Origin: Siphonodentalium dalli
Taxonomy: Eukaryota > Mollusca > Scaphopoda > Gadilida > Siphonodentaliidae
Direction of reading: 5' to 3'
Length of the DNA stretch: 64,000 bases
NCBI GenBank assembly: GCA_032622095.1
Contig: CP136064.1
Location: forward strand, 179,030,011 to 179,094,010
Both the position numbers and the translations under genes were made by a program. Position 1 is the first letter of the stretch, and each line of letters opens with the position of its first letter. This document shows positions 46,128 through 57,548 of this stretch, in pieces. The notes under the pieces were generated by a model, which had not been told where the DNA came from, did not search any database, and worked only from the letters and a program-made list of their open reading frames with translations.

Positions 46128-46671
46128 TAAAAAGAAAGATTTTCAATACAAATGTAGCAATGTTCTAAAAATAGACACATTTTATGTTTCAATTTGTGAA
46201 AATAATTTGGAAAAAATTATTTCCTAGTGACAAAATTCACAGAACTGACTGGTCTCTTTAACTCAAAATTGTATTTTTCTACCTTTGAATCTGCCAAGAA
46301 ACTTCAGCCAAGAGATATACCATCTTTTAAAATCACAATCGGACAGTCACACCTCCAGTTTATATCTGGGCAAGATGAGTTTTTGCTCATTCTTTTATAT
46401 TCTTACAGTCTAACTAAAAAGTTTTTGCCATAATATACATATACACATATACATGTAGGTCTATCAACTGTTTACATATGATTGCTGCTCATTCCTTGCA
46501 TTAGATTAGATTAGATTAGATTAGATTAGATGGCGGAATTAATTCTTATTCATGCTTTACTTTCCCCATAATATATTAATTTATATAACAGTGGAATTGA
46601 TGGAAGAGGTTTCATCTGTAGAAAAGATTCATCAGTTTTAAATAAGGTCCCATTTTAATCTAAAAAATTGT

Positions 46672-46892
46672 CATTCATCGGAAAGCTCTCACTGACAGCT
46701 TTCCGATGAATGGAAACAAGCCATATTTTTCAGGATTTATTCGGAAATATGGCTTGTTGCCATTCATCGGAAAGCTCTCACTGAGAGCTTTCTGATGAAT
46801 GGCAACAAGCCATATTTCCAACTAAATCCTAAAAAATTACCCATAATTCTACTGTGGTTATGGAGTCGATTTATATAATTAGGGCGTTACTG
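46672..46892. mobile_element. TA-hairpin MITE (M), copy 10, compound
   Basis: Two hairpin centres in tandem (TCATCGGAAAGCTCTCACTG twice), then a right arm with an extra TTATATAA near the end. Derived from two copies or by internal duplication. Confidence 0.75.
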
Positions 46893-47446
46893 TACATGTA
46901 CCAGTATATCTCTGAAGAAACTCTATCTCTTCCCAGCCCACTTACAACAACAACAACAAAATTTCTGCGAAACTCATTTTGAACGTACATTTGTATTTTG
47001 TCCCAAACAAACACACAAGAAATATCTGGTGTTACAAATAATTCATCTAAAAGTGTTTTAAAATGAAAGATTATCGAACAGTGTTTTAAAATTAGCCACA
47101 TTATCTTTCCCATGACAAGTTCTTGCAGTAAAACACGTAATTGTATGCATATATACATGTAGGTCTATCAGCTGTATGATTGCTGCACGCTCATTACATT
47201 ATCTTTACATTCATGGAAGATTAGATTAGATGACGGAATTGATTCTTATCTATACTTTACTTTCCCCATAATATAGTAATTTATATATAAGAGAGGAATT
47301 GATGGAAGTGATTTCATCTGTAGAATAGCTTCATCAGTATTAATCAAGGTCCCATTTTAATCTCCAAGATTGATAATATAACCACACAGTACAGACTCAT
47401 TCTTCATACTTTGTGTCTAATGCACTAAACCCTATGTCAATGCATA

Positions 47447-47644
47447 CAGTAATGCTCTAAGTAATCGAATTCTTAACCACAGCAGAATTATGGGTAACTT
47501 TTCAGGATTTAGTCTGAAATATGGCTTGTTGCCATTTATCGGAAAGCTCTGATGAATGACAACAAGCAATATTTCAGACTAAATCCTGAAAAGTTACCCA
47601 TAATTCTGCTGTGGTTAAGAAGTCGATTACTTAGAGCATTACTG
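47447..47644. mobile_element. TA-hairpin MITE (M), copy 11
   Basis: TA-flanked palindrome, lacking AGCTTTCC in the right arm near the centre. Confidence 0.85.
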
Positions 47645-47996
47645 TACCTCATTCTGCCATCTAGCCGCAGGTTGTTCAATCTTCCGACCGTGTAAATCAT
47701 AAAGGCTCACGTCTTCAGATACAGCTTTTTACTTTCCTTCATTACACCATAATGAAAGTTTCCTATCTTCGGCCTCCTATATTAATCTCATAGTATATCA
47801 TGTTTGACTGAACATTCTTCCTAATTTGTAGGCAGATTATATACTGCCGAATTATCACTGCAGGCTAAAAGGCTCTCTAATCATGTCATCACTCACTCTG
47901 TTTGATAAACATTGTGTGTTGTGTGTATATCGTAAACTGCAGTATACTATATTAGGACGTCTGAAGGCATCCTCGTATCCTTTTGAGCAAGCCTGA

Positions 47997-48439
47997 GTTT
48001 AGTGTGCCTGTCATTTGCATAATGAGGTCCCAAGAGGGTGAATTTAGTGACACTATCCCGCATAGCAGGTTAGCATCACTAAATTCACCCTCTGGGGACC
48101 TCATTCTGTTAAGGCCTCATCTTCTCTGGACAGTTTCATTATTATCAAATTTCTATAGAAAATTCTTCACATAGATTCTATTTCTTTTTTAGTTTAGTTT
48201 CTCTATATCCCCAAATTGGCAGATGACACATTGCATAATCGAGGTTCCCAATGGGTGTACATCACAATATTGGGAACTGCAATCTGAGTTTATGTCTCCC
48301 ATACCAGATGAGGCCATGCAGAATGATGTCCCCACAGGGTGATTTGGTGATGCTAGCCCACTATGCTGGATAGCATCACTAAATTCACCCTCTGGTGACC
48401 TCATTCTGCAAATGATAGGCACACTAAACTCAGGCTTGC
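47997..48439. mobile_element. N6 family element, intact 443 bp
   Basis: Flanked by the perfect 6-bp duplication TTTTGA (47991-47996, 48440-48445). The inverted ends GCAAGCCTGAGTTTAGTGTG and CACTAAACTCAGGCTTGC are followed by ATTTGCA and GAATGAGG. Two internal hairpins of GGTCCCNAGAGGGTGAATTT type. No coding capacity. The superfamily is unassigned; 6-bp duplications are unusual (Polinton and Dada groups are known to make them). Confidence 0.8.
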
Positions 48440-48717
48440 TTTTGAGTTATAATGGTTACTACGTTTTTGTATGTGGATACATTAATTTAATATGCTTCAT
48501 ACTTTTATGACCTAGTTTTATGGTGATAACAATGATAGGTTGAACATATTTGATATGCGGAATATTCCATGTGATTATATTATCAGGTCATGTTCTTTCA
48601 GAAACTTGAGCTGAGGTAACCTATGTGTTTAGCTAGTGTTTTCTCTGGAGGGTAGTGGAACATGGCTGGTAGCCTCTGATGGAAATATCCCAGTAAATAC
48701 ACTTTTAACAATTTTAA

Positions 48718-49803
48718 AGATGCACAATCCGATCTGATGGTCCCCATATCATCCAGTTACAACAACAACAACAACATAATTTCACCATAAGCCAATTTAG
48801 TTATCCAAATTAGTTTATTACCAATCAATACTCACTATATCATTTTTGCCTCAAAAGTCCTATAATAGTGTTTTTCCTTGATAATTTGGATGGTGAGCGA
48901 GTGTGGATTACAACTTCTTTATATGGTTATGCCTGGTACAAATTGGAATTTACTGTCATCAGAACTGTAAATAAACATCTATTTGCATTGTAACCTGTAT
49001 AATGTTATGTAACATGTCTATTTTTATGAATAAAACATGATTACCGATTCGTAAATAAGAATATGTATGTATCCGAACTCCAACTATCAAAAATACCTTA
49101 AATTTTGTTGCTGCCGATACGTTTCATCATCTTATATTCTGAAAATAATTTGCAATCTCCACTGATCACAATGCAAAGCACCGCAAACAGTTACCTTGTG
49201 TAACCTCTCAAACTGTTGTGACAGCATATGCGCATGTCAGTGGAAATTCGACAGATATTCGAGGTCGATAAAATTAACACAGATTTCAACAATTGAAATC
49301 TGACAACTCTGAGCTTTGAAGCAGGGGCGCCGGAAGCATCCAAGGGCAGGGGGGGGGGGGGGCAGAGCCTACAAAAAAGGGCACTTTTCCGCAAAAAAGG
49401 GCATTTTCTCCGCAAACTCGGGAAAATAACCATAAATTCATTGTGGCAAAAATCCCTATTTTAATGGTACTTGTCGGTTTTTATGTCCGTTTTGTGATAA
49501 AATTGACAAAAAATTAATATTCCTTGTGAAATTGGTGGTATTTGGACCAAAAAAGTCACATTTTGCTATAAAAACACGAGATTAAACACACAAAAAGCAT
49601 TTTCTGTCTCCAGAAAAAGGGCTAGTCCTGCCCCCGCTCGCCCCCCCCCCCCCCTGGTCCAGGGCAGGGTCAGCTGCCCCCTCTGCCCCCCTCTTCCGGC
49701 GCCCCTGCTTTGAAGGGTGGGTTCCTCGACTCAATTCAAATATGTTTCACCCCCGAAGCTGAAGAAATAGTAATTTAGGGGCATAAAATCGGATGACGCA
49801 TCT
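48718..49803. mobile_element. TTAA-flanked family K1 element with nested hAT MITE
   Basis: TTAA flanks (48714-48717, 49804-49807). Ends AGATGCACAATCCGATCTGA and GACGCATCT. The interior continues across the hAT insertion at 49322-49707: CTCTGAGCTTTGAAG on the left, GGGTGGGTTCCTCGACTC on the right, as in uninterrupted K1 copies. Confidence 0.75.
49322..49707. mobile_element. hAT-type MITE (family X), copy 1
   Basis: Ends CAGGGGCGCCGGAAG / CTTCCGGCGCCCCTG, flanked by the perfect 8-bp duplication CTTTGAAG (49314-49321, 49708-49715). 386 bp, with G- and C-runs near the two ends. No coding capacity. Confidence 0.88.
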
Positions 49804-49969
49804 TTAATATAGATAAAATTTACAGCAAGGTGCTCTTCTAAATTACGACATATTGATGTAAATGATGTAAATAAATTAATATAATATTAACAGTTGCGAC
49901 TAAAGTAACACTTAGGTAAATCAAATTTAAGCTATAAATATTGTAGATCTACCATTATCATGCCGCAAA

Positions 49970-50360
49970 TGGACAGACAGAACAAGTACATGTAAATCCT
50001 TTGGCACACCCTACAAACCACATCCCTCATCTAATCACTATCAAAAGTCGTACTGATCTTCGGGGTGACCTCTAGGTGGGATTTAAAATTTGAATACATC
50101 AGCATGCACCCCGCATACATGTATATCTAAGAAATGTTTTGTAAATTACATGTGTAAAGTCCTTTGGCACACCCTACATGCCATGTCCCTTATCTCTCAC
50201 CCCAACTTCATATGGTTCTTTGGTGTGACCTCCAGATGGAAGCTGTGAAATTCTTCCAATTCTTCTTTAGTGGAGAAATGTTTGAAATGAAATTAATTTC
50301 ATTTACACAATACAATGCATTTACTGAAACTTTTTGACTTTCCTTTATCATTCTATTGAC
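49970..50360 (+). repeat. pearl-like family G, left part
   Basis: Units with CCTTTGGCACACCCTACA and GGTGACCTCTAGGTGG. Continues beyond the hAT element at about 51558-51612 (CGCCAAGTTGAACTAGTGTG), so the hAT element inserted into it. Confidence 0.55.
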
Positions 50361-50367
50361 TGCTCAG

Positions 50368-51549
50368 CAGGGTTGTCAAAGTACCGACTGTACCACAACT
50401 TTCGGTTCCGTACTGATGTTCAGTACCGCAAACCGGGTTGGTATCGGTACTCAATGAGTGGACTTTTATACGGCAAATATCTTTTGTTTCGTGGGGTGCC
50501 ATCATCAATTATTCGTTAAGTTCGAGGTTTAGTCAAACAACTGAAAATAAAAATCGCAACGACATTTACGATTAAGTTGTTGTCTGCGACGGTTTTCGGC
50601 AAGTCGCAAAGGGAGGATTTTTAAAAAGACAGAATACAGAGTGGAACGAATGTAGACATGTATGTTTGACTACTGGGTCGGCTAACATTGTAGACTTATA
50701 TGGATACCCGGTACACCATTTTATTTGTGTGGTAATTAATTAGAGAACTCACTAATCGGCTATATTACTCACATGTTGTAATTTCATAAATGATGTCACC
50801 CAATGAAACCAAAGTCGTTTCCAGTAAGCCTAGTTGTAGTTGGCTAGTTCGAAAATTTGAAATAGATTTAGAGAGAAAATAGTCAAATACACTCTGTGTC
50901 TGTGACATTAACTTTATATCACAATAAAAGTTAAAACAAGGGAAAATAAAACTCAATAGACGTCACTCAAGAATCATTACGTCATAATACTCTGGTAACT
51001 CTGCCCTGGTTGCCCATGCCTCCATGTCACGACTCACAAGTCACAACTCACAAATATCCTGTCATTCGAGTTTTACAGTGTCAACATCCATGTCATCATA
51101 TATATCCATCGATGGTTATTTGGGTGTTTGGCACTTTTGCGTCTTGTGACCTTGTCAGTGCCCAACAGACTCCTCTCAAATTGATACCGCGAAACGGCAC
51201 ATGCAGAATTGCATCTGGCGGCAAATGCCGGCCGCCTCAAAGAAATCCAGTTATCACAAGCGCCTACACAATGCATACATTCTGTCAATTTAGTGACAAG
51301 TTGTCATAGTGCGGCATACTGTGCCTTTGATGTTTGAATGTGCTAACGATATCACGATGACCTATCGCAGTTGTGTTTGGCGCGATTTTGAGCTGCTTAA
51401 TTAACCCTTTATATTTGTTAAGATGTATATTAAAAGAAATCAACAATCAGTACCGAGAACCGTCGGTACTCGACATCAGTACCGGTACCGATTTAATTCC
51501 TGATTACTGCCGGTTCCGGTACCGGTACCAGTACCTATTGACAACCCTG
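50368..51549. mobile_element. hAT-type non-autonomous element, 1182 bp
   Basis: Ends CAGGGTTGTCAAAGTACC and GTACCTATTGACAACCCTG, flanked by the perfect 8-bp duplication CTGCTCAG (50360-50367, 51550-51557). The subterminal regions at both ends are rich in GGTACCGGTACC-like motifs. Overlapping 99- and 71-codon frames on opposite strands at 51010-51309 have no recognisable similarity; no transposase domain was seen. Confidence 0.85.
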
Positions 51550-51621
51550 CTGCTCAGCATAAAATTATTAATGCCTCGCCAAGTTGAACTAGTGTGTCAT
51601 TGACACTTTTCATTACATGTA

Positions 51622-51834
51622 CAGTAATGCCCTAAATAATTGACTCCTTAACCACAGCAGAATTATGGGTAATTTTTCAGGATTTAGTCAGAAATATGGC
51701 TTGTTGCCATTCATCGGAAAGCTCTCACTGAGAGCTTTCCGATGAATGACAACAAGCCATATTTTCGACTAAATCCTGAAAAATTACCCATAATTCTGAT
51801 GTGGTTAAAGAGTCGATTATTTAGGGCATTACTG
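51622..51834. mobile_element. TA-hairpin MITE (M), copy 12
   Basis: TA-flanked, full-length (213 bp), nearly perfect palindrome. Confidence 0.88.
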
Positions 51835-51991
51835 TACTTGTTGTCAAGTTGTTGATAATAGTAGTTTTTTTGACTTTATATAACATTTATGTTATTTCCC
51901 ATGAACCCATTTTGAAGACCTCGAGTCCCTTTATTAAATAAGCAATTTACACCTCTACCAAGAAAGGTTGGCTTTATTCTTCCTCCAGCTA

Positions 51992-52192
51992 CAGTAATGC
52001 CATAAATAATCGACTCCTTAACCACAGCAGAATTATGGGTAATTTTTCAGGATTTAGTTGGAAATATGGCCTGTTGCCATTCATCGGAAAGCTCTCCCCG
52101 ATGAATGGCAACAAGCCATATTTTCGTCTAAATCCTGAAACATTTCCCATATTCTGCTGTGGTTTAGGGGTCTATTATTTAGGACATTACTG
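51992..52192. mobile_element. TA-hairpin MITE (M), copy 13
   Basis: TA-flanked. A few substitutions in the right terminus (TTAGGACATTACTG). Confidence 0.85.
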
Positions 52193-52350
52193 TATATATT
52201 ATTTGTATGGCCTTAGTAAGCATTTTATGAAACAGCAAACAACATGCTCGCGCACGAATTTGAAACACAACACATTCAGCATGTTCTGTAAAATGAGTAA
52301 AGCCTAAGTGTGCATATATTCAATAACTATATTAGGTATGAAATTAGAAA

Positions 52351-52433
52351 ACAAGCCATATCTCTGACTAAATCCTTAAAAATTACCCATAATTCTGCTG
52401 TGGTTAAAGAGTGGATTATTTAGAGCATTACTG
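52351..52433. mobile_element. TA-hairpin MITE (M), right half only
   Basis: ACAAGCCATATCTCTGACTA through TTAGAGCATTACTG. The left arm is absent. Confidence 0.75.
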
Positions 52434-52541
52434 TTTATCTCACTTACAGACTTTCTATTTGTTTAACTTAGCCTTTATATAAGATCAGACTGTCAGATTA
52501 AATCCCTGTTATCAGTGTAGATTTCATGTTTAGACTCACCT

Positions 52542-52976
52542 GCAAGGCTGCAAATAGTGTGTCTGTCATTTGCAGAATGAGGTGTCCAGAGGGTGAATTT
52601 AGTGACGTTATCCTGCATGGTGGGTTAGCATCACCAAATTCACCCTCTGGGAACCTCATTCTGGTTAGGCCTCAACTTGGGAGACCTAGGATCAGATTGA
52701 AGTTCCCCCAGTTAAAATTGGTGATGTTCACCCATTAGTCACCTGTGCATTTTATCTTCTGCAAATTAGGGGTATAGAAACTTCTCAGAAGGGAAAAAGT
52801 TACGAAAAACAATGTTTATGTGAGGACTATAGATAATTCCCAGAAGATGAGGCCTAATCAGTATGAGGTTCCCAGATGGTGAATTTGGTGATGCTAGCCC
52901 AGCGGATAGCATCACTAAATTCACCCTCTGGGGGTCCACATTCTGCAAATGACAGACGCACTATTTGCAGACTTGC
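52542..52976. mobile_element. N6 family element, 435 bp
   Basis: Inverted ends GCAAGGCTGCAAATAGTGTG and CGCACTATTTGCAGACTTGC, flanked by TCACCT / TCACAT (5 of 6 bases match). Internal hairpins as in the other N6 copies. Confidence 0.75.
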
Positions 52977-53096
52977 TCACATGGCCCTATAATTCTCCAC
53001 CTTTTAGCCTCCTATGATGATACCAAATCACTCACATCTGTTCCCAGACAATCAGTATATTCATCATGGCATGGGAGAATGATAAGTAGCTAAATA

Positions 53097-53310
53097 CAGT
53101 AATGCTCTAAGTAATTGAACTTCTTAACCACAGCAGAATTATGGGTAACTTTTCAGGATTTAGTCGGAAATATGGCTTGTTGCCATTCATCGGAAAGCTC
53201 TCCCCGAGAGCTTTCCGATGAATGGCAACAAGCCATATTTCCGACTAAATCCTGAAAAGTTACCCATAATTCTGCTGTGGTTAAGAAGTCGATTACTTAG
53301 AGCATTACTG
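53097..53310. mobile_element. TA-hairpin MITE (M), copy 15
   Basis: TA-flanked, full-length 214 bp, nearly perfect palindrome. Confidence 0.88.
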
Positions 53311-53532
53311 TACCATTATCATTCTTTCATCTGTATGCCCTCAATGATAAACAGTTATACAAGGCTTACAAGGGATTCTCCACATACTCTCTTGACATGT
53401 ATTCTGGAACTGATATCTTCCTGTGAGATGGATCCCACACCTTGTTTCATTCCTGGAACGATAACAATGGGTGTTCCTAATATAAATATTATGGTTAAAT
53501 TAAGTTACCCCACTGAAGTACTGGTATACATA

Positions 53533-53744
53533 CAGTAATGCCCTAAATAATCGACTCCTTAGCCACAGTAGAATTATGGGTAATTTTTCAGGATTTAGTT
53601 GGAAATATAACTTGTTGCCATTCATCTGAAAGCACTCAGTGAGAGCTTTCCGATGAATGGCAACAAGCCATATTTCCGACTAAATCCTGAAAATTACCCA
53701 TAATTCTGCTGTGGTTAAGGAGTCGATTATTTAGGGCATTACTG
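53533..53744. mobile_element. TA-hairpin MITE (M), copy 16
   Basis: TA-flanked, full-length palindrome with scattered substitutions. Confidence 0.88.
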
Positions 53745-53877
53745 TACATTTAATTACCATGTCTCCAATTTAAAATGACCAATCAGGTCGAAACTACTGA
53801 CCTAGTATGAGGCTGTGCCATGTCACCAAACCAGTAGTCTGTTCCTTATTCTCAAAATCTCACTATACAGTAATGCC

Positions 53878-54074
53878 CTAAGTAATCGACTCCTTAACCA
53901 CAGCAGAATTATGGGTAACTTTTCAGGATTTAGTCGGAAATATGGCTTGTTGCCATTCATTGGATCCCCGAGAGCTTTCCAATGAATGGCAACAAGCCAT
54001 ATTTCCGACTAAATCCTGAAAAGTTACCCATAATTCTGCTGTGGTTAAGGAGTCGATTACTTAGGGCATTACTA
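53878..54074. mobile_element. TA-hairpin MITE (M), copy 17
   Basis: TA-flanked. The right end is CATTACTA (one change). The centre is shortened. Confidence 0.85.
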
Positions 54075-54079
54075 TATAT

Positions 54080-54885
54080 GAATAAAATAAATTTTAATTA
54101 AACTTTCTCTGACTTCCCATTGTTATGTGTTCTCCCATGAGAAGGGCCACATATACTGAGGTATCGACTGATGCTTTGCCTTGCTCTCACAGAATCCTCT
54201 ATTTACTCCAGATTACTATCTGCCTAATAAATATATAAATCTAGCTTCAATATGGCACAATACATATAGCATACTAGTATGTAGCTAGTGCCTTGGCTTA
54301 AATTCGGGTGTGGCACAGGATTTCTCTGACACAGGAGCTATAGCTACCAGGGCGCCTCCCCTTCTTAAACTGTTTCTGTATGTGAGGGTGGTTTGAGGCG
54401 GTGCCGAGTCCAATAGATGCCAAAATCACCCGATCGGAAATAGTAGTTTATTAAAGCGACACAATTAGTACTATAGTACCTATTTTATTTATCCATTGCA
54501 CAAAATTTGTCCTTTGTGTAGGTAAAGACAGTGTCTTCCATGGCATCCATGCATTTATGAATCCAGGGAAGCTAATTAGGATGTACAGGTATTCATGACA
54601 TGAGCATTCCTGAGGACAGAAGAAAAAGAATTAGTTCTTCGATTCTTTGATACTTCTTTTGAAACTTTCCTTGTTCTAAGATTTTATAAGATGTTTCAGA
54701 ACAAAAAAACAATTGCTGTGTTTCACATATTTTGTCAATTTCATAATCAATTGCAGTGAATTAGGGATTAGAATAAATCAAAATCACAAGGCGTAATATA
54801 GGTCAGTTGACGTCCCTAATTTGCATATATATAATATCGTATATAACACATATAGCTGTGTTGACAACAACAACAAGTTGAACAC
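54080..54885. other. intronic sequence, no gene seen
   Basis: No exon or element borders were recognised. Confidence 0.45.
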
Positions 54886-54924
54886 TGTTAACCCATTCAT
54901 GACCAGATTATCATGTAGAGTTAA

Positions 54925-55189
54925 CCATTTCATGATGGCAGCTGTGCTGGTGCAGCAATAAAGATCCTGTGCCAGTGCATTCACTTATATATGCAGGTCT
55001 CTTATAGGGAGCCTCGTATATATAAGAGTATGCACTGGCTTACAAGGTCAAGGTAAATATTATTAGGCCAATGTGTTCTCTTGTATATGCGAGGCTCCCT
55101 ATGGGAGACTAACATATATAAGATAATGTATTATTTTAATTGGCACAGGGTTTTCACATAATTTCAGGAAATCAGGCTGTCATGAAATG
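54925..55189. mobile_element. TTAA hairpin MITE (family B2), copy 2
   Basis: TTAA then CCATTTCATGATGGCAGC at left. Two palindromes with CTTATATATGC / GCATATATAAGA around GGCTTACAAGGTCAAGGTAA. The right end (GGCTGTCATGAAATG) has lost its TTAA. Confidence 0.6.
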
Positions 55190-56084
55190 TTTTTTTTCTT
55201 CAACCATGGTGGAAAATATACGGGACTTCATCATATTACAAGAAAGTGTCAAATTGATTTCTCATCGATTCCAATTGAGTATAGTGCCCGGCCTTTTGAT
55301 AATTTTTGCCCCACCTAAATTTGCGTCAGTCATTTGCTGATATTTATAGTGTCACTTCCTTTCAGTTTATGAAAAATGTATGGTAACTTGCCACGTTTGA
55401 TCAATATTTCTCCATTTACGATCCTTTGGTGCGTTAGCACTGGACATCAAAGCAGACCATTTGATTGCTTATTGGCAGCCTATTTTGTAAATACTGAGTA
55501 CACCTTGTGCTTTATTGCGTAATTGGTTAATGGACTGTTTTAACACAACACCATCTGTTACTGCACCAGATGTATTCTCAGAGATAATATCCTGGTACCT
55601 CTGGAAGGAATCATTCCGGACATGATTGTGCTCTGTTATAGCATTAAGGAGTCTGTTGTTTATCATCGATCATGCATGATTCACTCTCATTCTCGGCCAG
55701 AAATATATATCTCTTAACTTAGGGCTCTGCGAATATCCGAGATTCGATTCTATATCGATATCGCCGATTTTATTCAATGTCGACATCGAATCAGACACCA
55801 AATTCGATTATTTTCATCGAATATCCAATTTGGCCCCATCATTGATGCATTGTTGTGAATTTTGTGCAGGGTATTGATGAATTATGAGTGATGCATCTGC
55901 GGTATTTGTCGCACCCTAATTTCGTTTCACATTTCCATTTTTGCACGACATCATTTCTGCAGTTTCGCTTTGAGGTCTGCATGGTGACAGCCTTTATTTA
56001 CTGTAAAGATATTTAAGTAGTTGCCTGTGCTGTAAAATGGTCTGTTGTGATGTAAAATGGTCTGTTGTGATTACAATAGGCTTA
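55190..56084. other. intronic sequence; possible degenerate hAT MITE
   Basis: At about 55718-55920 TTAGGGCTCTGCGAATA and GCACCCTAA form an imperfect inverted pair around TCGATATCGCCGATTTT-like text similar to 18.8 kb. No clean target duplication was found. No exon recognised. Confidence 0.35.
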
Positions 56085-56092
56085 GGCATTCT

Positions 56093-56468
56093 CAGGGGCG
56101 CCGGAAGAGGGGGGGCAGAGGGGGCAGCTGACCCCCCTGCCCTTGACCAAGGGGGGCGAGCGGGAGGCAGGACTTGCCCTTTTTTCTGGAGACAGAAAAT
56201 GCTTTTTGTGTGTTTAATCTCGTGTTTTTATAGCAAAATGTGACTTTTTTGGTCCAAATACCACCAATTTCACAAGGAATATAATTTTTTTGTCAATTTT
56301 ATCACAAAACGGCCATAAAAACCGACAAATTCCATTAAAATAGGGATTTTTGCCACAATGAATTTATGGTTATTTTCCCGAGTTTGCGGAGAAAATGCCC
56401 TTTTTTGCGGAAAAGTGCCCTTTTTGTAGGATCTGCCCCCCTGCCCTTGGATGCTTCTGGCGCCCCTG
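56093..56468. mobile_element. hAT-type MITE (family X), copy 2, inverted
   Basis: Ends CAGGGGCGCCGGAAG / CTTCTGGCGCCCCTG, flanked by the perfect 8-bp duplication GGCATTCT (56085-56092, 56469-56476). 376 bp, opposite orientation to copy 1, highly similar. Confidence 0.88.
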
Positions 56469-56479
56469 GGCATTCTATA

Positions 56480-57037
56480 CGCTCCACACATCTTGATTGA
56501 CTAATTATGCACTCCTGATCATTCAATCAAAAGATTGGTCCACTTGTTAGCATTACTAATATGGACTGTGATATCAAGTTTTCTTACAACAGGTAAATGC
56601 AGGTTCGTAGCGACATGGACGCCATGCTTATAATGTATATTTATAATGTTGTGCATCATCATATATAAATTCTTCGAATATGGGTCATGTAGTTTAATTA
56701 ATACATTTCATGGAAATTAAAGTTAAACTGGCATAATCGAACTTGAATTATTTTGTCTTTACAACCATTTGTTTACTATATAATCATTGACGAGTTCCAT
56801 AGGTCATTTATTGAAATTATTATCTGAACATTTTCTACCAATGGATATGAATCCTTCTGCTCTTGTATTTGTTTTTCTGCCTGTCGTCTGCTTTATATAC
56901 AAGTATATCCTAAACGCCCCTCCAAATTAATAATTGACTTAATAATAGACCAATGCAAAATGCACTGTTATAACTGGGTGGGAGATTCCATTTAGTATAG
57001 AAAGGGTTAAAATTAAATATATTCCAAGCAAGTACTA
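56480..57037. other. intronic sequence with inverted TTAA-type remnant
   Basis: The end AGTATAGAAAGGG|TTAA at 57007-57010 belongs to the family at 22811-23047 in reverse. Its other border is not clear. No exon seen. Confidence 0.45.
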
Positions 57038-57249
57038 CAGTAATGCCCTAAATAATCGATTCCTTAACTACAGCAGAATTATGTGTAATTTTTCAGGTTT
57101 TATTTGGAAATATGGCTTGTTGCCATTCATCGACAAGTTCTCACTGAGGCTTTCCGATGAATGGCAACAAGCCATATTTCCAACTAAATCCTGAAAAATT
57201 TCCCATAATTCTGCTGTGGTTAAGGAGTCGATTATTCAGGGCATTACTG
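57038..57249. mobile_element. TA-hairpin MITE (M), copy 18
   Basis: TA-flanked, full-length palindrome with several substitutions. Confidence 0.87.
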
Positions 57250-57548
57250 TATGTGTGCATTTTTATCATCATTCTGTGAATTGTCGGTGACCCGAGGGTC
57301 AGCATTGATAAATGTTCTGTCCTCAGTGCCCTATCACTAATTATTCATACGCAGGATGTCCAACTGCTTGCATTGAAGTATACACAATAGCCCAGGGTCC
57401 AGATCGAATCAAAGGGGAATAAGTAAATAGGACCATAAAATATGAAGGCAATCATCAAGGTAGTGCAGCGATTAACCTGTACTCAGCCCTTTGTGAGTTT
57501 ATACTCATATCAAATAAATGGGGGATTTTACACTGATGAATGCATTAA

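Larger units (their letters stand above)
45045..47375. repeat. three copies of a roughly 215-bp unit around MITE insertions
   Basis: The unit beginning CATGTAGGTCTATCAGCTGT, with GGAAGATTAGATTAGATGG, TACTTTCCCCATAATATAGT and GGTTTCATCTGTAGAATAGC, occurs at about 45053-45262, 46452-46660 and 47155-47375 in the same direction. Between copies lie M MITEs and AAGCTCAACAACAACA-type sequence. An (ATTAG)n run of six repeats is at 46501-46529. Confidence 0.7.

Noticed and set aside
45045-47375. CRISPR-like or satellite array
   Set aside because: Only three long direct units separated by transposons; irregular spacing and eukaryotic context.
51010-51309. 99-codon frame inside the 1.18 kb hAT element as a transposase remnant
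   Set aside because: No hAT dimerisation or zinc-finger motif recognised, and an antisense frame of similar length overlaps it.
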